The position numbers were made by a program, and so were the translations under genes. A stretch of DNA of 64,000 bases from Pseudomonas asplenii (GTDB lineage Bacteria; Pseudomonadota; Gammaproteobacteria; Pseudomonadales; Pseudomonadaceae), in NCBI RefSeq assembly GCF_001293465.1, contig NZ_JSYZ01000004.1:186001-250000 (forward strand), read 5' to 3'. The notes beneath the pieces were generated by a model. It did no database searches. It was not told the DNA's origin and saw nothing but the letters and a program-made list of their open reading frames with translations. Shown here in pieces: positions 8,183 to 17,920 of the stretch. Each line of letters begins with the position of its first letter. Position 1 is the stretch's first letter.

Positions 8183-11100
8183 TCAGGCATCTTCTTCAAT
8201 ATCCAGCAGCAGGTTTTCCAGCGCCTCGCGGTAGTCCCCCGGCTCACGCCACAGCCCGCGCTGCTGGGCTTCCAGCAGGCGCTCGGTCATGTCGCGCAAG
8301 GCATGGGGGTTGTGCTCGCGGACGAACGCGCGGGTGTCGGCATCCAGCAGGTAGGCATCGGCCAGCAACGCGTACTGGTGATCGTCGATCAGCTGGCTGG
8401 TGGCATCGAAGGCGAACAGATTGTCGACCGTCGCCGCCAGCTCGAAGGCACCCTTGTAGCCATGGCGCTTGACCCCGTCGATCCACTTGGGGTTGGCCGC
8501 CCGCGAGCGGATCACCCGGTTCAACTCCTCCTTGAGCGTGCGGATCTTCGGCAGGTCCGGCTGGCTGTGGTCGCCATGATAGCTGGCGGCGGTTTTGCCA
8601 CTGAGGCTTTCCACCGCCGCCAGCATGCCACCCTGGAACTGGTAGTAGTCGTTGGAATCGAGCAGGTCATGCTCGCGGTTGTCCTGGTTCTGCAACACGG
8701 CCTGGACCTGGCTCAGGCGTCGGGCGAACGGCGCCCGGGCCGCGGTACCCTCGTCGGAGCCGCCATAGGCGTAGCCACCCCAGTTCAGGTAGACCTCGGC
8801 GAGGTCCTCGCGGCTCTGCCACAGGCGCCCGTCGATGGCATTCTGCACACCCGCGCCATAAGCGCCCGGCTTGGCGCCGAAGATCCGCCAACCGGCCTGG
8901 CGTGCGGCCTGCTCGGCATCCAGGCCCTGCGCCTGCAGTTGCTCGCGCTCCTGGCGAACGCGGGCCGCCAGGGGGTTCAGGTCCTCGGGTTCGTCCAACG
9001 CCGCCACCGCCTGCACCGCCGCGTCGAACAGGCGGATCAGGTTGGCGAAGGCGTCACGGAAGAACCCGGAAACCCGCAGGGTCACGTCCACCCGAGGGCG
9101 GTCCAGCAGGCTCAGCGGCAGGATCTCGAAGTCGTCGACCCGCTGGCTGCCGGTGGCCCAGACCGGCCGCACGCCCATCAGCGCCATGGCCTGGGCGATG
9201 TCGTCGCCGCCGGTGCGCATGGTCGCCGTGCCCCAGACCGACAGGCCAAGCTGACGCAGGTGGTCGCCGTGGTCCTGCAGATGTCGCTCGAGAATCAGGT
9301 TGGCCGACTGGAAACCGATGCGCCAGGCCGTGGTGGTCGGCAGGTTGCGTACGTCCACGGAAAAGAAATTGCGCCCGGTAGGCAACACGTCCAGTCGCCC
9401 GCGGCTCGGTGCACCACTGGGACCGGCCGGGACGAAGCGCCCGTCGAGGGCGGCAAGCAGGCCCTGCATTTCCGCCGGCCCGCAAGCATCGAGCCGCGGC
9501 GCCACCTGTTCGAGCAGCCCGTCGATGATGCTGCGCACATCGGCCCATGCCTCGCTGTCCGGCAGCTCGGCGAGCCCCGCCAGGGCCTGCTCGATCAAGG
9601 CTGCGGCATACAGTTCCAGGCGCTCGCGACTGTCGCCGGCGGTGCGCCAGGTGGCCGCGCCGAGGTCGCGCAGCGCCTCCGGACGGCAGCCGGTCCAGGG
9701 TTCGGCCAGGTTACAGTCGAGCGGGTCGAAGCCCAGTTCGAAGGCCTTGGCCAACGCCCGCAGCAGGCTCGACCGGGCACCTCGCCCGTCACCGCGGGGA
9801 ATACGCAGCAGGGCCAGCAGGGTATCGATGCGCAGCCGTCCCTGCGGCGACTCGCCGAACACGTGCAGGCCATCGCGGATCTGCGACTCCTTGAGGTCGC
9901 AGAGGTAGGTGTCCAGGCGCGGCAGCCAGATCGCTGCGTCGGCATCGCTGTCGAGCCCGGCATCCAGCTGCAGCTCGCGGTCGATCTGCGTCTCGCGTAC
10001 CAGTTTGAGGATGTCTCGCTGCAACTCCCGGGCCCGGCGTGGGTCGAGCAGTTGCGCTTCGTAGTATTCGTCGGCAAGCAGTTCCAGGTCGCGCAACGGG
10101 CCGTAGGTTTCGGCACGGGTCAGCGGCGGCATCAGGTGATCGATGATCACCGCCTGGGTCCGGCGCTTGGCCTGGGCCCCCTCGCCCGGGTCGTTGACGA
10201 TAAACGGATAGATATTCGGCAGCGGCCCCAGCAGCGCATCCGGCCAGCAGTGCTGCGACAGACCGACCCCCTTGCCCGGCAGCCACTCCAGGTTGCCATG
10301 CTTGCCGACATGGATCACGCCGTGGGCACCATAGCGGTGGCGCAACCAGAAATAAAACGCCAGGTAGCCATGGGGCGGCACCAGGTCCGGATCGTGGTAG
10401 ACCGCACTCGGGTCGACCTGATAACCACGGGCCGGCTGGATGCCGACGAAGGTCAGCCCCAGGCGCAGCCCGGCGACCATCATCCGCCCGTCGCGGCACA
10501 TCGGGTCGTTTTCCGGCTGCCCCCAGCGAGCCAGTACCGCCTGGCGGTTGGCCTCGGGCAATTGCTCGAACAGGGCCTGGTATTCGGCCAGCGCCAGGCT
10601 CTGCCGGCAGGGTCGCAGATCGAGGCTGTCGAGATCGTTGCTGACGCCGCCGAGCAGGGCCTGGATCAGGCCGGTGCCACTCTCGGGCAGTTCGGCAACC
10701 GGGTAGCCCTGCGCCTGCAAGGCCCGCAGGATATTCAGCGCCGCGGCCGGCGTGTCCAGGCCGACACCGTTGCCGATGCGGCCGTCACGGGTCGGATAGT
10801 TGGCCAGGACCAGGGCGATGCGCTTGGCGCCGTTGTCCAGCCGTGCCAGGTCGACCCAGCGCCGCGCCAGTTCGGCGACGAAGTCCATGCGCTCGGGCTG
10901 GGCCCGGTAGCAGACCACGTCGCTCTGGCTGCGCTCGCTGCGCCAGGCCAGGTCCTTGAAGCTGATCGGCCGGCTGATGATCCGTCCGTCCAGTTCCGGC
11001 AAGGCGATGTGCATCGCCAGGTCCCGCGGCCCCAGGCCCTGCTCGCTGGCCTGCCAGCCGGGCTCGTTGTCCTGGGCGCAGATGGCCTGGATCACCGGAA

Positions 11101-11953
11101 TGTCACGGCGGAACGGCCGCAGGTGCGGCGCCTCGGGGGTCGACTGGGCAAAACCGGTGGTATTGAGGATCACCGCCGCCGACACTTCGTCCAGCCAGTC
11201 CTCGACCGTCGCCAGGCAGGCCGGCTCCTTGAGGCTGGCCACGGCGATCGGCAACGGGTTCAGCCCGGCCGCCTGCAGGCGCTGGCAGAACACATCGACG
11301 AAGGCGGTGTTGGCCGCCTGCAGGTGCGAACGATAGAACAGCAGCGCCGCTACTGGTTGGTCGGCCTGCCAGTCGGTACGCCAATCCGCCAGTCGCGCAT
11401 CGACCACGCGGGGGTGGTAGATCGCCGTGCGCGGCAAGGCGCGAGGCTCGTGCCACGGGTAATCGCGCCCCAGCCAGGTACTGGCCAGGCAATTGAACAG
11501 TTGCAGGGCGTTACCCAGCCCCCCCTGGCGCAGGAAATGCCAGAGCCGTTCGGCCTCGGCCGCCGGGACGTTGCCCAGGGCGCTCAGTTCCGGGTCGGGA
11601 CGGTCATCGCCCGGCACCAGGATCAGCGCCACGCCGCGCTCGGCCAGTTGCACCAGGCGCTCGATGCCGTAGCGCCAATAGCCGATCCCGCCGTGCAACG
11701 ACAGCAGGATCACCTTGGCGTGTTGCAGCACCTGGTCGACATACAGGTCGACCGAGGCATGATTCTGCACCTGCATCGGGTTGGCCAGGCGCAGGCTGGG
11801 GTAATCGTCCGGCAGTTGCTGCGCCGCTTCGGCGAGCAACGCCAGGCTGGAATCACCGCTGCACAGGATCACCAGCTCGGCGGGGGTCTGTCCCAGGTCG
11901 GCAATGTTGTCGTCCGACACGAAACCGCCGGGCTGGGTCCTGAGCAGGTGCAT
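8183..11953 (-). CDS. cobN: CobN, cobaltochelatase large subunit
   Basis: Large (H-type) subunit of aerobic cobaltochelatase, which inserts cobalt into hydrogenobyrinic acid a,c-diamide in B12 synthesis. It has 1256 residues, the usual length for CobN and related to BchH/ChlH. Typical stretches are visible: HVGKHGNLEWLPGKG (metal/porphyrin-binding region, near residue 550), NIYPFIVNDPGEGAQAKRRTQAVIIDHL, DVTLRVSGFFRDAFANLIRLFD and a C-terminal YEY-less helical end. It starts 4 bases after cobW ends and is followed 12 bases later by the ChlI-like gene, so translation is probably coupled and under the upstream B12 riboswitch. Confidence 0.96.
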   Translation of the reverse strand: MHLLRTQPGGFVSDDNIADLGQTPAELVILCSGDSSLALLAEAAQQLPDDYPSLRLANPMQVQNHASVDLYVDQVLQHAKVILLSLHGGIGYWRYGIERLVQLAERGVALILVPGDDRPDPELSALGNVPAAEAERLWHFLRQGGLGNALQLFNCLASTWLGRDYPWHEPRALPRTAIYHPRVVDARLADWRTDWQADQPVAALLFYRSHLQAANTAFVDVFCQRLQAAGLNPLPIAVASLKEPACLATVEDWLDEVSAAVILNTTGFAQSTPEAPHLRPFRRDIPVIQAICAQDNEPGWQASEQGLGPRDLAMHIALPELDGRIISRPISFKDLAWRSERSQSDVVCYRAQPERMDFVAELARRWVDLARLDNGAKRIALVLANYPTRDGRIGNGVGLDTPAAALNILRALQAQGYPVAELPESGTGLIQALLGGVSNDLDSLDLRPCRQSLALAEYQALFEQLPEANRQAVLARWGQPENDPMCRDGRMMVAGLRLGLTFVGIQPARGYQVDPSAVYHDPDLVPPHGYLAFYFWLRHRYGAHGVIHVGKHGNLEWLPGKGVGLSQHCWPDALLGPLPNIYPFIVNDPGEGAQAKRRTQAVIIDHLMPPLTRAETYGPLRDLELLADEYYEAQLLDPRRARELQRDILKLVRETQIDRELQLDAGLDSDADAAIWLPRLDTYLCDLKESQIRDGLHVFGESPQGRLRIDTLLALLRIPRGDGRGARSSLLRALAKAFELGFDPLDCNLAEPWTGCRPEALRDLGAATWRTAGDSRERLELYAAALIEQALAGLAELPDSEAWADVRSIIDGLLEQVAPRLDACGPAEMQGLLAALDGRFVPAGPSGAPSRGRLDVLPTGRNFFSVDVRNLPTTTAWRIGFQSANLILERHLQDHGDHLRQLGLSVWGTATMRTGGDDIAQAMALMGVRPVWATGSQRVDDFEILPLSLLDRPRVDVTLRVSGFFRDAFANLIRLFDAAVQAVAALDEPEDLNPLAARVRQEREQLQAQGLDAEQAARQAGWRIFGAKPGAYGAGVQNAIDGRLWQSREDLAEVYLNWGGYAYGGSDEGTAARAPFARRLSQVQAVLQNQDNREHDLLDSNDYYQFQGGMLAAVESLSGKTAASYHGDHSQPDLPKIRTLKEELNRVIRSRAANPKWIDGVKRHGYKGAFELAATVDNLFAFDATSQLIDDHQYALLADAYLLDADTRAFVREHNPHALRDMTERLLEAQQRGLWREPGDYREALENLLLDIEEDA

Positions 11954-11957
11954 GGGG

Positions 11958-13025
11958 TCAGACCGTCAGCGCCGCGCGCAGGGTCGACTCGAGCAGGGCG
12001 GCATCCAGTTCCTGACCGATCAGCACCAGGCGGGTGACACGCGGCTCGTCAGCGCCCCAGGCACGGTCGAAGTGCTTGTCGAAACGGGTGCCCACGCCCT
12101 GGATCAGCAGGCGCATCGGCTTGTTCGGGATCGCCGCGAAGCCCTTGACCCGCAGGATGCCGTGCTTGACCACCAGTTGCGTCAGGGCATCGAGCAGCAG
12201 GCTTTCATCGGCTTGCGGCAGGTCGATGGAGATCGAGTCGAAGGCATCGTGGTCATGATCGTCGTGATCATCGCCGTCGTGGTGGTGATCGTGGTGGCTG
12301 TGACGGCTGTCGATATGTTCTTCGGAGCCGGCACCCAGGCCGAGCAGCACGTCCAGCGGCAGGCGACCGCTGCTGGCCTCGACGATCTTCACCGCCGGTG
12401 GCAGTTCCTCGGCCACTTCCAGGCGGACCTTGGCCAGGTCTTCGGGGGCGATCAGGTCGGTCTTGTTGAGAATCACCAGGTCGGCGCTGGACAACTGGTC
12501 GGCGAACAGTTCGTGCAGCGGCGACTCGTGGTCCAGGTTCGGGTCGAGCTTGCGCTGGGCGTCCACCTGGTCGGGGAAGGCGGCGAAGGTACCGGCGGCC
12601 ACCGCCGGGCTGTCGACCACGGTGATCACCGCATCGACGGTGCAGGCACTGCGGATTTCCGGCCACTGGAACGCCTGGACCAGCGGTTTGGGCAACGCCA
12701 GGCCGGAGGTTTCGATGAGGATGTGGTCCAGATCGCCGCGCCGTGCCACCAGTTCGCGCATCACCGGGAAGAACTCTTCCTGCACGGTGCAGCACAGGCA
12801 GCCATTGGCCAGTTCGAAGACGCGACCGACCGCCTCTTCCTCGGTGCAACCGATCGAGCACTGCTTGAGGATTTCACCATCGATGCCGAGTTCGCCGAAT
12901 TCGTTGACGATCACCGCGATGCGGCGGCCCTGGGCGTTGTCGAGCATGTGGCGCAACAAGGTGGTCTTGCCCGAGCCGAGGAAGCCGGTGACGATGGTGA
13001 CGGGAAGCTTGGCCAGTGTTTTCAT
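11958..13025 (-). CDS. cobW: CobW, G3E GTPase metallochaperone
   Basis: G3E-family GTPase thought to deliver cobalt for the chelatase. It has 355 residues. The P-loop GFLGSGKTT (14-22), the metal-binding CxCC motif in GCLCCTVQ, the Mg-binding/switch strand ILIETSGLA and the base-recognition NKTD are all present. A His/Asp-rich segment (HSHHDHHHDGDDHDDHDHD) links the GTPase domain to the C-terminal CobW_C domain. The start at 13025 was chosen over an upstream start at 13043 because AGGGG lies 7 bases before this ATG and the family begins just ahead of the P-loop. It is the first gene after the cobalamin riboswitch. Confidence 0.95.
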   Translation of the reverse strand: MKTLAKLPVTIVTGFLGSGKTTLLRHMLDNAQGRRIAVIVNEFGELGIDGEILKQCSIGCTEEEAVGRVFELANGCLCCTVQEEFFPVMRELVARRGDLDHILIETSGLALPKPLVQAFQWPEIRSACTVDAVITVVDSPAVAAGTFAAFPDQVDAQRKLDPNLDHESPLHELFADQLSSADLVILNKTDLIAPEDLAKVRLEVAEELPPAVKIVEASSGRLPLDVLLGLGAGSEEHIDSRHSHHDHHHDGDDHDDHDHDAFDSISIDLPQADESLLLDALTQLVVKHGILRVKGFAAIPNKPMRLLIQGVGTRFDKHFDRAWGADEPRVTRLVLIGQELDAALLESTLRAALTV

Positions 13026-13139
13026 CGGGATGCCCCTTGGCAAAAATAGCGGGCATACGGGACGAGAACCGCTGCCGGAACAGGCGCGGGTAGGTTCGCC
13101 ACCGGATCACCCCGCCCGGTTTAAGTGAAATTCTGTCAC

Positions 13140-13316
13140 GAGGCAGGTCTCCTGGCTTGCGGGCGGGTGTTCGGCAGTCGCCCGATCACCGGGTCTTGCG
13201 CCTTCCCGCCCCAAGGGGCAGTGGCCAGGCAAGACTATCAAACCGCTCACAGTTGCGGGGGCAGCCGCGGCTTGCCGCGTTCCCATCTTAGCTTCGGCCG
13301 GATGCCGAAGAACCTC
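13140..13316 (-). promoter_or_regulatory. Cobalamin (B12) riboswitch upstream of cobW
   Basis: Read on the minus strand, this leader contains the hallmark B12-element segments in order: GGGAACGCGG..CCG, GCTGCCCCCGCAACTGT, GCCACTG, GGGAAGG and finally the conserved end AAGCCAGGAGACCTGCC. These match the classic cobalamin riboswitch core. It ends about 115 bases before the cobW start. Binding of adenosylcobalamin is expected to repress cobW-cobN-chlI-VWA expression when B12 is plentiful. Confidence 0.96.
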
Positions 13317-13420
13317 GAACCTGCAAGGCTACGCAGTGCGCGGGAGCAGGTCAATCTCGACGGCCGCTGTGGTTTAATTGCGCCCCCTTTCACCCTGCCC
13401 GTTTCAAGGAAGCCCCGCCC

Positions 13421-14710
13421 ATGAGTGCCACCGGCACCACCACCGTCCTGGTCATCGGTTATGTCTGGCCCGAACCCCGTTCCTCGGCCGCCGGTGGGCA
13501 CATGATGCAGATTCTCGAAAGCTTCCTCGAAGCCGGCTGGCACATCACCTTCGCCAGCCCCGCCAGCGTCGGCGAGCACAAGGCCGACCTGCAGAGCCTG
13601 GGAATCGACGAACAGGCCATCGAGCTCAACAACAGCAGCTTCGACACCTTCATCACCGCCCTGCAGCCGGATGTGGTGCTGTTCGACCGCTTCATGATGG
13701 AGGAGCAGTTCGGCTGGAGGGTCGAGAAGCACTGCCCCGACGCCATCCGCGTGCTGGAAACCTCCGACCTGCAAAGCCTGCGCGACGCCCGCCAGCAGCA
13801 GCTCAAGGAACGCCTGAAGGCCGATCCGGACCCGAACGACTTCAGCACGCTGTTTGCCCCCGACCTGCCGCAGGTGTTCCAGCAGATGAGCGAAACCGAT
13901 CAGGCCCAGCGCGAGATCGCGGCGATCTACCGCTCGGACCTGAGCCTGATGATTTCCGATGTCGAGATTCGCCTGTTGACCGAGCAGTTCCGGCTGCCGC
14001 CGGCGCTGCTGCACTGGTGCCCGCTGATGCTCGATCAGCCCGCTGCCTTTCGGCCGTTCGAGGAGCGCGCGCATTTCCTCAGCATCGGCAACTTTCGCCA
14101 CGCACCGAACTGGGACGCGGTGCTCTGGATGAAAACCACCCTCTGGCCGCTGATCCGCCAGCAATTGCCGAGCGCGCAACTGCACGTCTACGGCGCCTAT
14201 ACACCGCCCAAGGCCACCGCCCTGCATAACCCGACCCAGGGCTTTCACGTGCTGAACTGGGCCGAGGATGCCTTGCAGGTCATGAGTGCGGCGCGCATCT
14301 GCCTGGCACCGTTGCGCTTTGGCGCCGGGATCAAGGGCAAGCTCGCCGATGCCATGCTCTGCGGCACGCCAAACGTCACCACGCCGATCGGTGCCGAAGC
14401 CATGCACGGCGACTTGCCCTGGCCCGGCGCCATCGAGACCCGCGCCGAAGCCCTGGCCGCGGCCGCCGTGCGGCTCTACCAGGACCCGGCGGCCTGGCGG
14501 CAGGCCCAGGCCGCCGGCCACGCCTTGCTGGCCGCCCGCTACGACCGGCGCCAGCACGGCCCGGCCCTGGTGGCGCGTATCGAGCAATGCCGGCAGCGAC
14601 TGGCACAACATCGGCGCGACAACTTCACCGGCGCCATGCTGCGGCATCACCATCACAAGAGCACCCAGTACATGGCCCAGTGGATCGAGGCGAAAAACCG
14701 CAAGGCCTGA
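13421..14710 (+). CDS. Glycosyltransferase, GT4-like (GT-B fold)
   Basis: Predicted cytoplasmic GT-B glycosyltransferase of 429 residues. The N-terminal Rossmann domain begins VLVIGYVWPEPRSSAAGGHMMQIL, the usual nucleotide-sugar-transferase opening with a Gly-rich turn. The C-terminal donor domain carries FLSIGNFRHAPNWDAVLWM, LHVYGAY and the E-x7-E-like region APLRFGAGIKGKLADAMLCGTPNVTTPIGAEAM. The C-terminus ends in an unusual HHHHK-containing helix. It stands alone between the B12 riboswitch and a convergent glycosidase, so neither donor nor acceptor can be told from context. Confidence 0.82.
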   Translation: MSATGTTTVLVIGYVWPEPRSSAAGGHMMQILESFLEAGWHITFASPASVGEHKADLQSLGIDEQAIELNNSSFDTFITALQPDVVLFDRFMMEEQFGWRVEKHCPDAIRVLETSDLQSLRDARQQQLKERLKADPDPNDFSTLFAPDLPQVFQQMSETDQAQREIAAIYRSDLSLMISDVEIRLLTEQFRLPPALLHWCPLMLDQPAAFRPFEERAHFLSIGNFRHAPNWDAVLWMKTTLWPLIRQQLPSAQLHVYGAYTPPKATALHNPTQGFHVLNWAEDALQVMSAARICLAPLRFGAGIKGKLADAMLCGTPNVTTPIGAEAMHGDLPWPGAIETRAEALAAAAVRLYQDPAAWRQAQAAGHALLAARYDRRQHGPALVARIEQCRQRLAQHRRDNFTGAMLRHHHHKSTQYMAQWIEAKNRKA

Positions 14711-14714
14711 GGCC

Positions 14715-17033
14715 TCATGTCGAAGGCAGGAACAACCGGGCGATCTCGATCAGTTGCGGCCCCCGATCCGGCGCCAGCACCAGGGCCGAACGCGGCGGCA
14801 ACAGCCGGCCCTCCGGCGAACGGGCGGGTTTCCTGGCGAAGTTCACCGTGATCAGGGTGCCGTCGCTGAACGAGGTACGCTGAACCAGGCGATCGGCCGA
14901 AAACACCTGGAAATCGCTCAGCCGCTCGGTGAACAGCCTTTCGTGCAACGGCCGGAACACCTTGTCATAGGCCCGAATAAACGGCAGATCGCGGGCCAGC
15001 ACCTGGTCGTTGAGGTGATACAGGGGCGGCACCATGTACAGCAACTGCAGCAACGCCGTGGTTTCCCGCTCGCTGGAGAACTTCAGCGAGCCATATTCCC
15101 AATGGTGGGTGCTGACCAGGCTGTCGTGGAACACCAGCTGATACAGCGGCAGGCGAAACTGCGCCGAGGTGACGAAGCGGGCGACCGCCGGCTTGAGCGG
15201 TATCGGCTTGAAATACAGGTCCGGGGTCTCCGGCGGCCAGTACCCGCCACGGTAGAACGGCGACTGCTTGTTCTTGCCGATATCCGGGTCCATCCAGGCG
15301 AACGGCTGGGTGGCGATGCCATGGCTGTAGGCGATGCTGGGCACATAGAAGGCCACCCCACCCTCGCTGCCGGTGACCAGCCCCAGCTCGGTGCCGGGAA
15401 ACTGCAAGCGGCGCCTGCGCGCCTCGGCATCCTCGCGCTCGCTGGTTTCCCGGCCCGGGGTATAGTCCCTGAACTCGGGACCGGCGGCATCGACATCGAG
15501 AAAGTAGCTGTTCAGGCGGGCGCCACGGGCAACCGCACTGATACGCCGTTGCGCATAGGGTTCGACCACCCGGGAATTGACATAGACCCCACGGCCATTG
15601 AAGCCGCGCAGCTTTTCCCCCCGGCTGTCGCGATAGCCCGCCGCCGCCAGTTCGTCGCCCATCTGCGCCGTGGCCCAGGTGGCCCGCAGGTTGGAGGGAT
15701 GCGCACTGCCGTAGCTGTCATACACCGCCACCAGATAACCGGCAGCCTTGGCCGCCTCCACCGCCTCGGGGTGCCACAGCGCATCGCGCCAGTCGTCCGC
15801 CCCCAGCCAGGCCCGGCTCAGGCCGGCCTTGCGCAACGCCTCCACGGTCTCCAGCGACAGACCGCCGCCCCAGCGCCGGGGCGATGCCAGCCAGGGGCCG
15901 AACGCGTCGAGCAACTGCCCGCGGACCTGCTGCCCCCAGGCCACATTCGCCGCCGGATCGTGATTGCCCGGCAGCGGCTCGACCGGCACCAACGGCAACG
16001 CCGCCTGCAATGCCGTATTGAGCGCACGGGTCACCTCGCGCCGACGAAACAGCGACACCCCGCTCTTCCAGTCACCGGCCTCCTGCAACGCGGCCTCGAA
16101 ACTTTCCCGTGCCGGTGGGTCGAACGCCGCCCACAACCTCGATGCCAGGTGCCGATGATCCTGGCGACGCGCGGCAAAAAACCTCAGGAACGCCGGCCAG
16201 TCCTTGATATCCGCGGTTTTCAGCGGCCCCGCCCCCCACAGATAGATATGCGCGGCCCCGCCAAGCCGGGCGACCAGCGGCTGCCGGGCAATTTTCTGTT
16301 TCAGCGAAACCAGGCGGTGACGGGCCTCCAGCCACTGGCGATAGAAACGCGCGCCATACAACGGATCGGCCGGGCCGACCCTGATGCTGACCTTGAAGGG
16401 CGCGTCCCCGGCCAACCGGTTGAACTCGTGACTGATCCGCGGCAACGGTCGCGAATCCTGCTCGATCATGCCGAAACGGGTATCGAAGGGCGTTTCGATC
16501 AGCCAGGTGATCGAGTGATCGCCCCGCAACTCACTCCAGAAGGGCATCGACAGCAGGCCGTTGAGGGCATCCGGCTCATAGCGGCGCAACAGCCAGTCCA
16601 GCCACTGGCGATCGTCAGCGGGGACATAGGCGCCCTCCCCGAACGGCAGAGCATAGGCCTCGATGGCTGCGGCCTCCAGGGGCCGCGGCCACTCCAGCAG
16701 CCCCGGCTGATCGGCGCGGATCGACAGGCGCAAGGCGTCCTGCTCGATCCCGGCCTCGACCCGGAAGCGATCGGCACCGTGGCTGATACGCCAGCTGCGC
16801 CCGGTCAATCCGTTGGCCCGGGCACTGTCGGAAAAGGCCGGCGCGCTCAGTACCGAGACCTGGCCATCGTCACGGTGCAGAGTGACCTGCAGGGTCGCCG
16901 GATCGACGCTGAACACTCCGCCGCTGTAGGGCAGGTCGACCGGCAACTGCCCGAAAACCGGCAGGCTGGACAGACACAGGGCCAGCGTCAGGAACAGGCG
17001 ACGAAATCGATCAATAGCGGGTACGGGGCGCAT
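14715..17033 (-). CDS. Secreted glycoside hydrolase, GH101/GH129-like
   Basis: Large exported protein of 772 residues with a signal peptide (LTLALCLSSLPVFG). The central part has (beta/alpha)8-type strands with LNSYFLDVDAAGP, a likely catalytic Asp region, and YPSIAYSHG-like and LYQLVFHDSLVSTHHW stretches that recall proteins annotated as related to glycosyl hydrolase family 101/129 (alpha-N-acetylgalactosaminidases). The N-terminal 250 residues look like a beta-sandwich. Terminal MVPPLYHLNDQVL and NFARKPA segments fit the same group. The family call is from memory of sequence style, so substrate is unknown. It is monocistronic, converging on the glycosyltransferase with 4 bases between stops. 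Confidence 0.65.
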   Translation of the reverse strand: MRPVPAIDRFRRLFLTLALCLSSLPVFGQLPVDLPYSGGVFSVDPATLQVTLHRDDGQVSVLSAPAFSDSARANGLTGRSWRISHGADRFRVEAGIEQDALRLSIRADQPGLLEWPRPLEAAAIEAYALPFGEGAYVPADDRQWLDWLLRRYEPDALNGLLSMPFWSELRGDHSITWLIETPFDTRFGMIEQDSRPLPRISHEFNRLAGDAPFKVSIRVGPADPLYGARFYRQWLEARHRLVSLKQKIARQPLVARLGGAAHIYLWGAGPLKTADIKDWPAFLRFFAARRQDHRHLASRLWAAFDPPARESFEAALQEAGDWKSGVSLFRRREVTRALNTALQAALPLVPVEPLPGNHDPAANVAWGQQVRGQLLDAFGPWLASPRRWGGGLSLETVEALRKAGLSRAWLGADDWRDALWHPEAVEAAKAAGYLVAVYDSYGSAHPSNLRATWATAQMGDELAAAGYRDSRGEKLRGFNGRGVYVNSRVVEPYAQRRISAVARGARLNSYFLDVDAAGPEFRDYTPGRETSEREDAEARRRRLQFPGTELGLVTGSEGGVAFYVPSIAYSHGIATQPFAWMDPDIGKNKQSPFYRGGYWPPETPDLYFKPIPLKPAVARFVTSAQFRLPLYQLVFHDSLVSTHHWEYGSLKFSSERETTALLQLLYMVPPLYHLNDQVLARDLPFIRAYDKVFRPLHERLFTERLSDFQVFSADRLVQRTSFSDGTLITVNFARKPARSPEGRLLPPRSALVLAPDRGPQLIEIARLFLPST

Positions 17034-17164
17034 GGCGTTCCACAGAGGTATCCCAGGAATTTTGAGAGCCTGCGGACACTAAACGACATCGCCCTCCTTC
17101 TCCGTAAGAACGGTCTCTTAGCGACACCTGAAATATCGCCAAATCGCTGCTACCAGGATCTGTC

Positions 17165-17920
17165 CTACGAACCCAGCGGGCGACGCAGCAGGTAGGTATC
17201 CATGATCCACCCCTTGCGTTGCCGGGCAGCCTCACGCAATTCACGGATCTGTCCGTGCACTTCATGCAACTTGCCGCTCACCAGCAGCTCGTCCTCGGTG
17301 CCCAGGTAGGCTCCCCAGTAGATGTCCAGGGTCTGGTCGACGAACTGGCCGAAGGCACAATGGGCATCGAGCATCACCACCACATTGTCCAGGTCGGCCA
17401 CTTCCAGGCGCCGGCCAGTGGTGATACGGATCGGTTCGCCGATGCGGTTCAACGGGATTCGATGCCGCGCCGCCAGCGCCTGCACGCTGCTGATCCCGGG
17501 GATCACCTCGACCTCGAACGCCGGGCCGCCAAGCGCCACTACCCGCTCCAGTACCCGCAGGGTGCTGTCATACAGGCCCGGCTCGCCCCAGATCAGAAAG
17601 GCGCCGCACTCGTTCTCGCCCAGTTCCTCGTCGATCAGCCGGGCGAACAGTCCGGCGCGCTGCGCATGCCAACGCTCGACCCCGGCTTCATAGGCATCCT
17701 CATCGTTCTCGCGCAGCGGGTCGCTGACCTGCACCAGGCGATAACCCGGCTGTTCGATGTAGCGCTCGCAGATCTCCCTGCGCAGGTTCACCAGCTCTTC
17801 CTTGGCCCGTCCCTTGTCCAGCAGGAAGAACACCGAGGCGCGATTCAGGGCCCTGATAGCCTGCAGGGTGATCTGCTCCGGGTGGCCGGAACCGATACCG
17901 ATCAATAGAACGCTCTTCAC
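17165..17920 (-). CDS. cobF: CobF, precorrin-6A synthase (deacetylating)
   Basis: SAM-dependent methyltransferase of 251 residues that methylates C1 of precorrin-5 with loss of acetate in aerobic B12 synthesis. The corrin methyltransferase fold is visible: LLIGIGSGHPEQITLQA at the N-terminus (SAM-site GxGxG-like), FLIWGEPGLYDSTLR, VIPGISSVQALAARHRIPLNRIG and the C-terminal LGTEDELLVSG. The GTG at 17920 was chosen because AGGAGC lies 8 bases upstream. An earlier in-frame GTG at 17944 has no ribosome site and adds an atypical leader. It is separate from the riboswitch operon and divergent from mtlR. Confidence 0.93.
   Translation of the reverse strand: MKSVLLIGIGSGHPEQITLQAIRALNRASVFFLLDKGRAKEELVNLRREICERYIEQPGYRLVQVSDPLRENDEDAYEAGVERWHAQRAGLFARLIDEELGENECGAFLIWGEPGLYDSTLRVLERVVALGGPAFEVEVIPGISSVQALAARHRIPLNRIGEPIRITTGRRLEVADLDNVVVMLDAHCAFGQFVDQTLDIYWGAYLGTEDELLVSGKLHEVHGQIRELREAARQRKGWIMDTYLLRRPLGS

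Noticed and set aside
8303..12037. A 1244-codon open frame on the plus strand opposite cobN and the end of cobW
   Set aside because: It is an antisense shadow created by high GC and codon bias; its translation is low-complexity (Gln/Gly/Val/Arg-rich) with no domain, whereas the minus strand encodes a full CobN.
14286..17195. A 969-codon plus-strand frame opposite the glycosidase gene
   Set aside because: The translation is Arg/Pro/Gln-rich without motifs, and the opposite strand carries a signal peptide and enzyme-like sequence.
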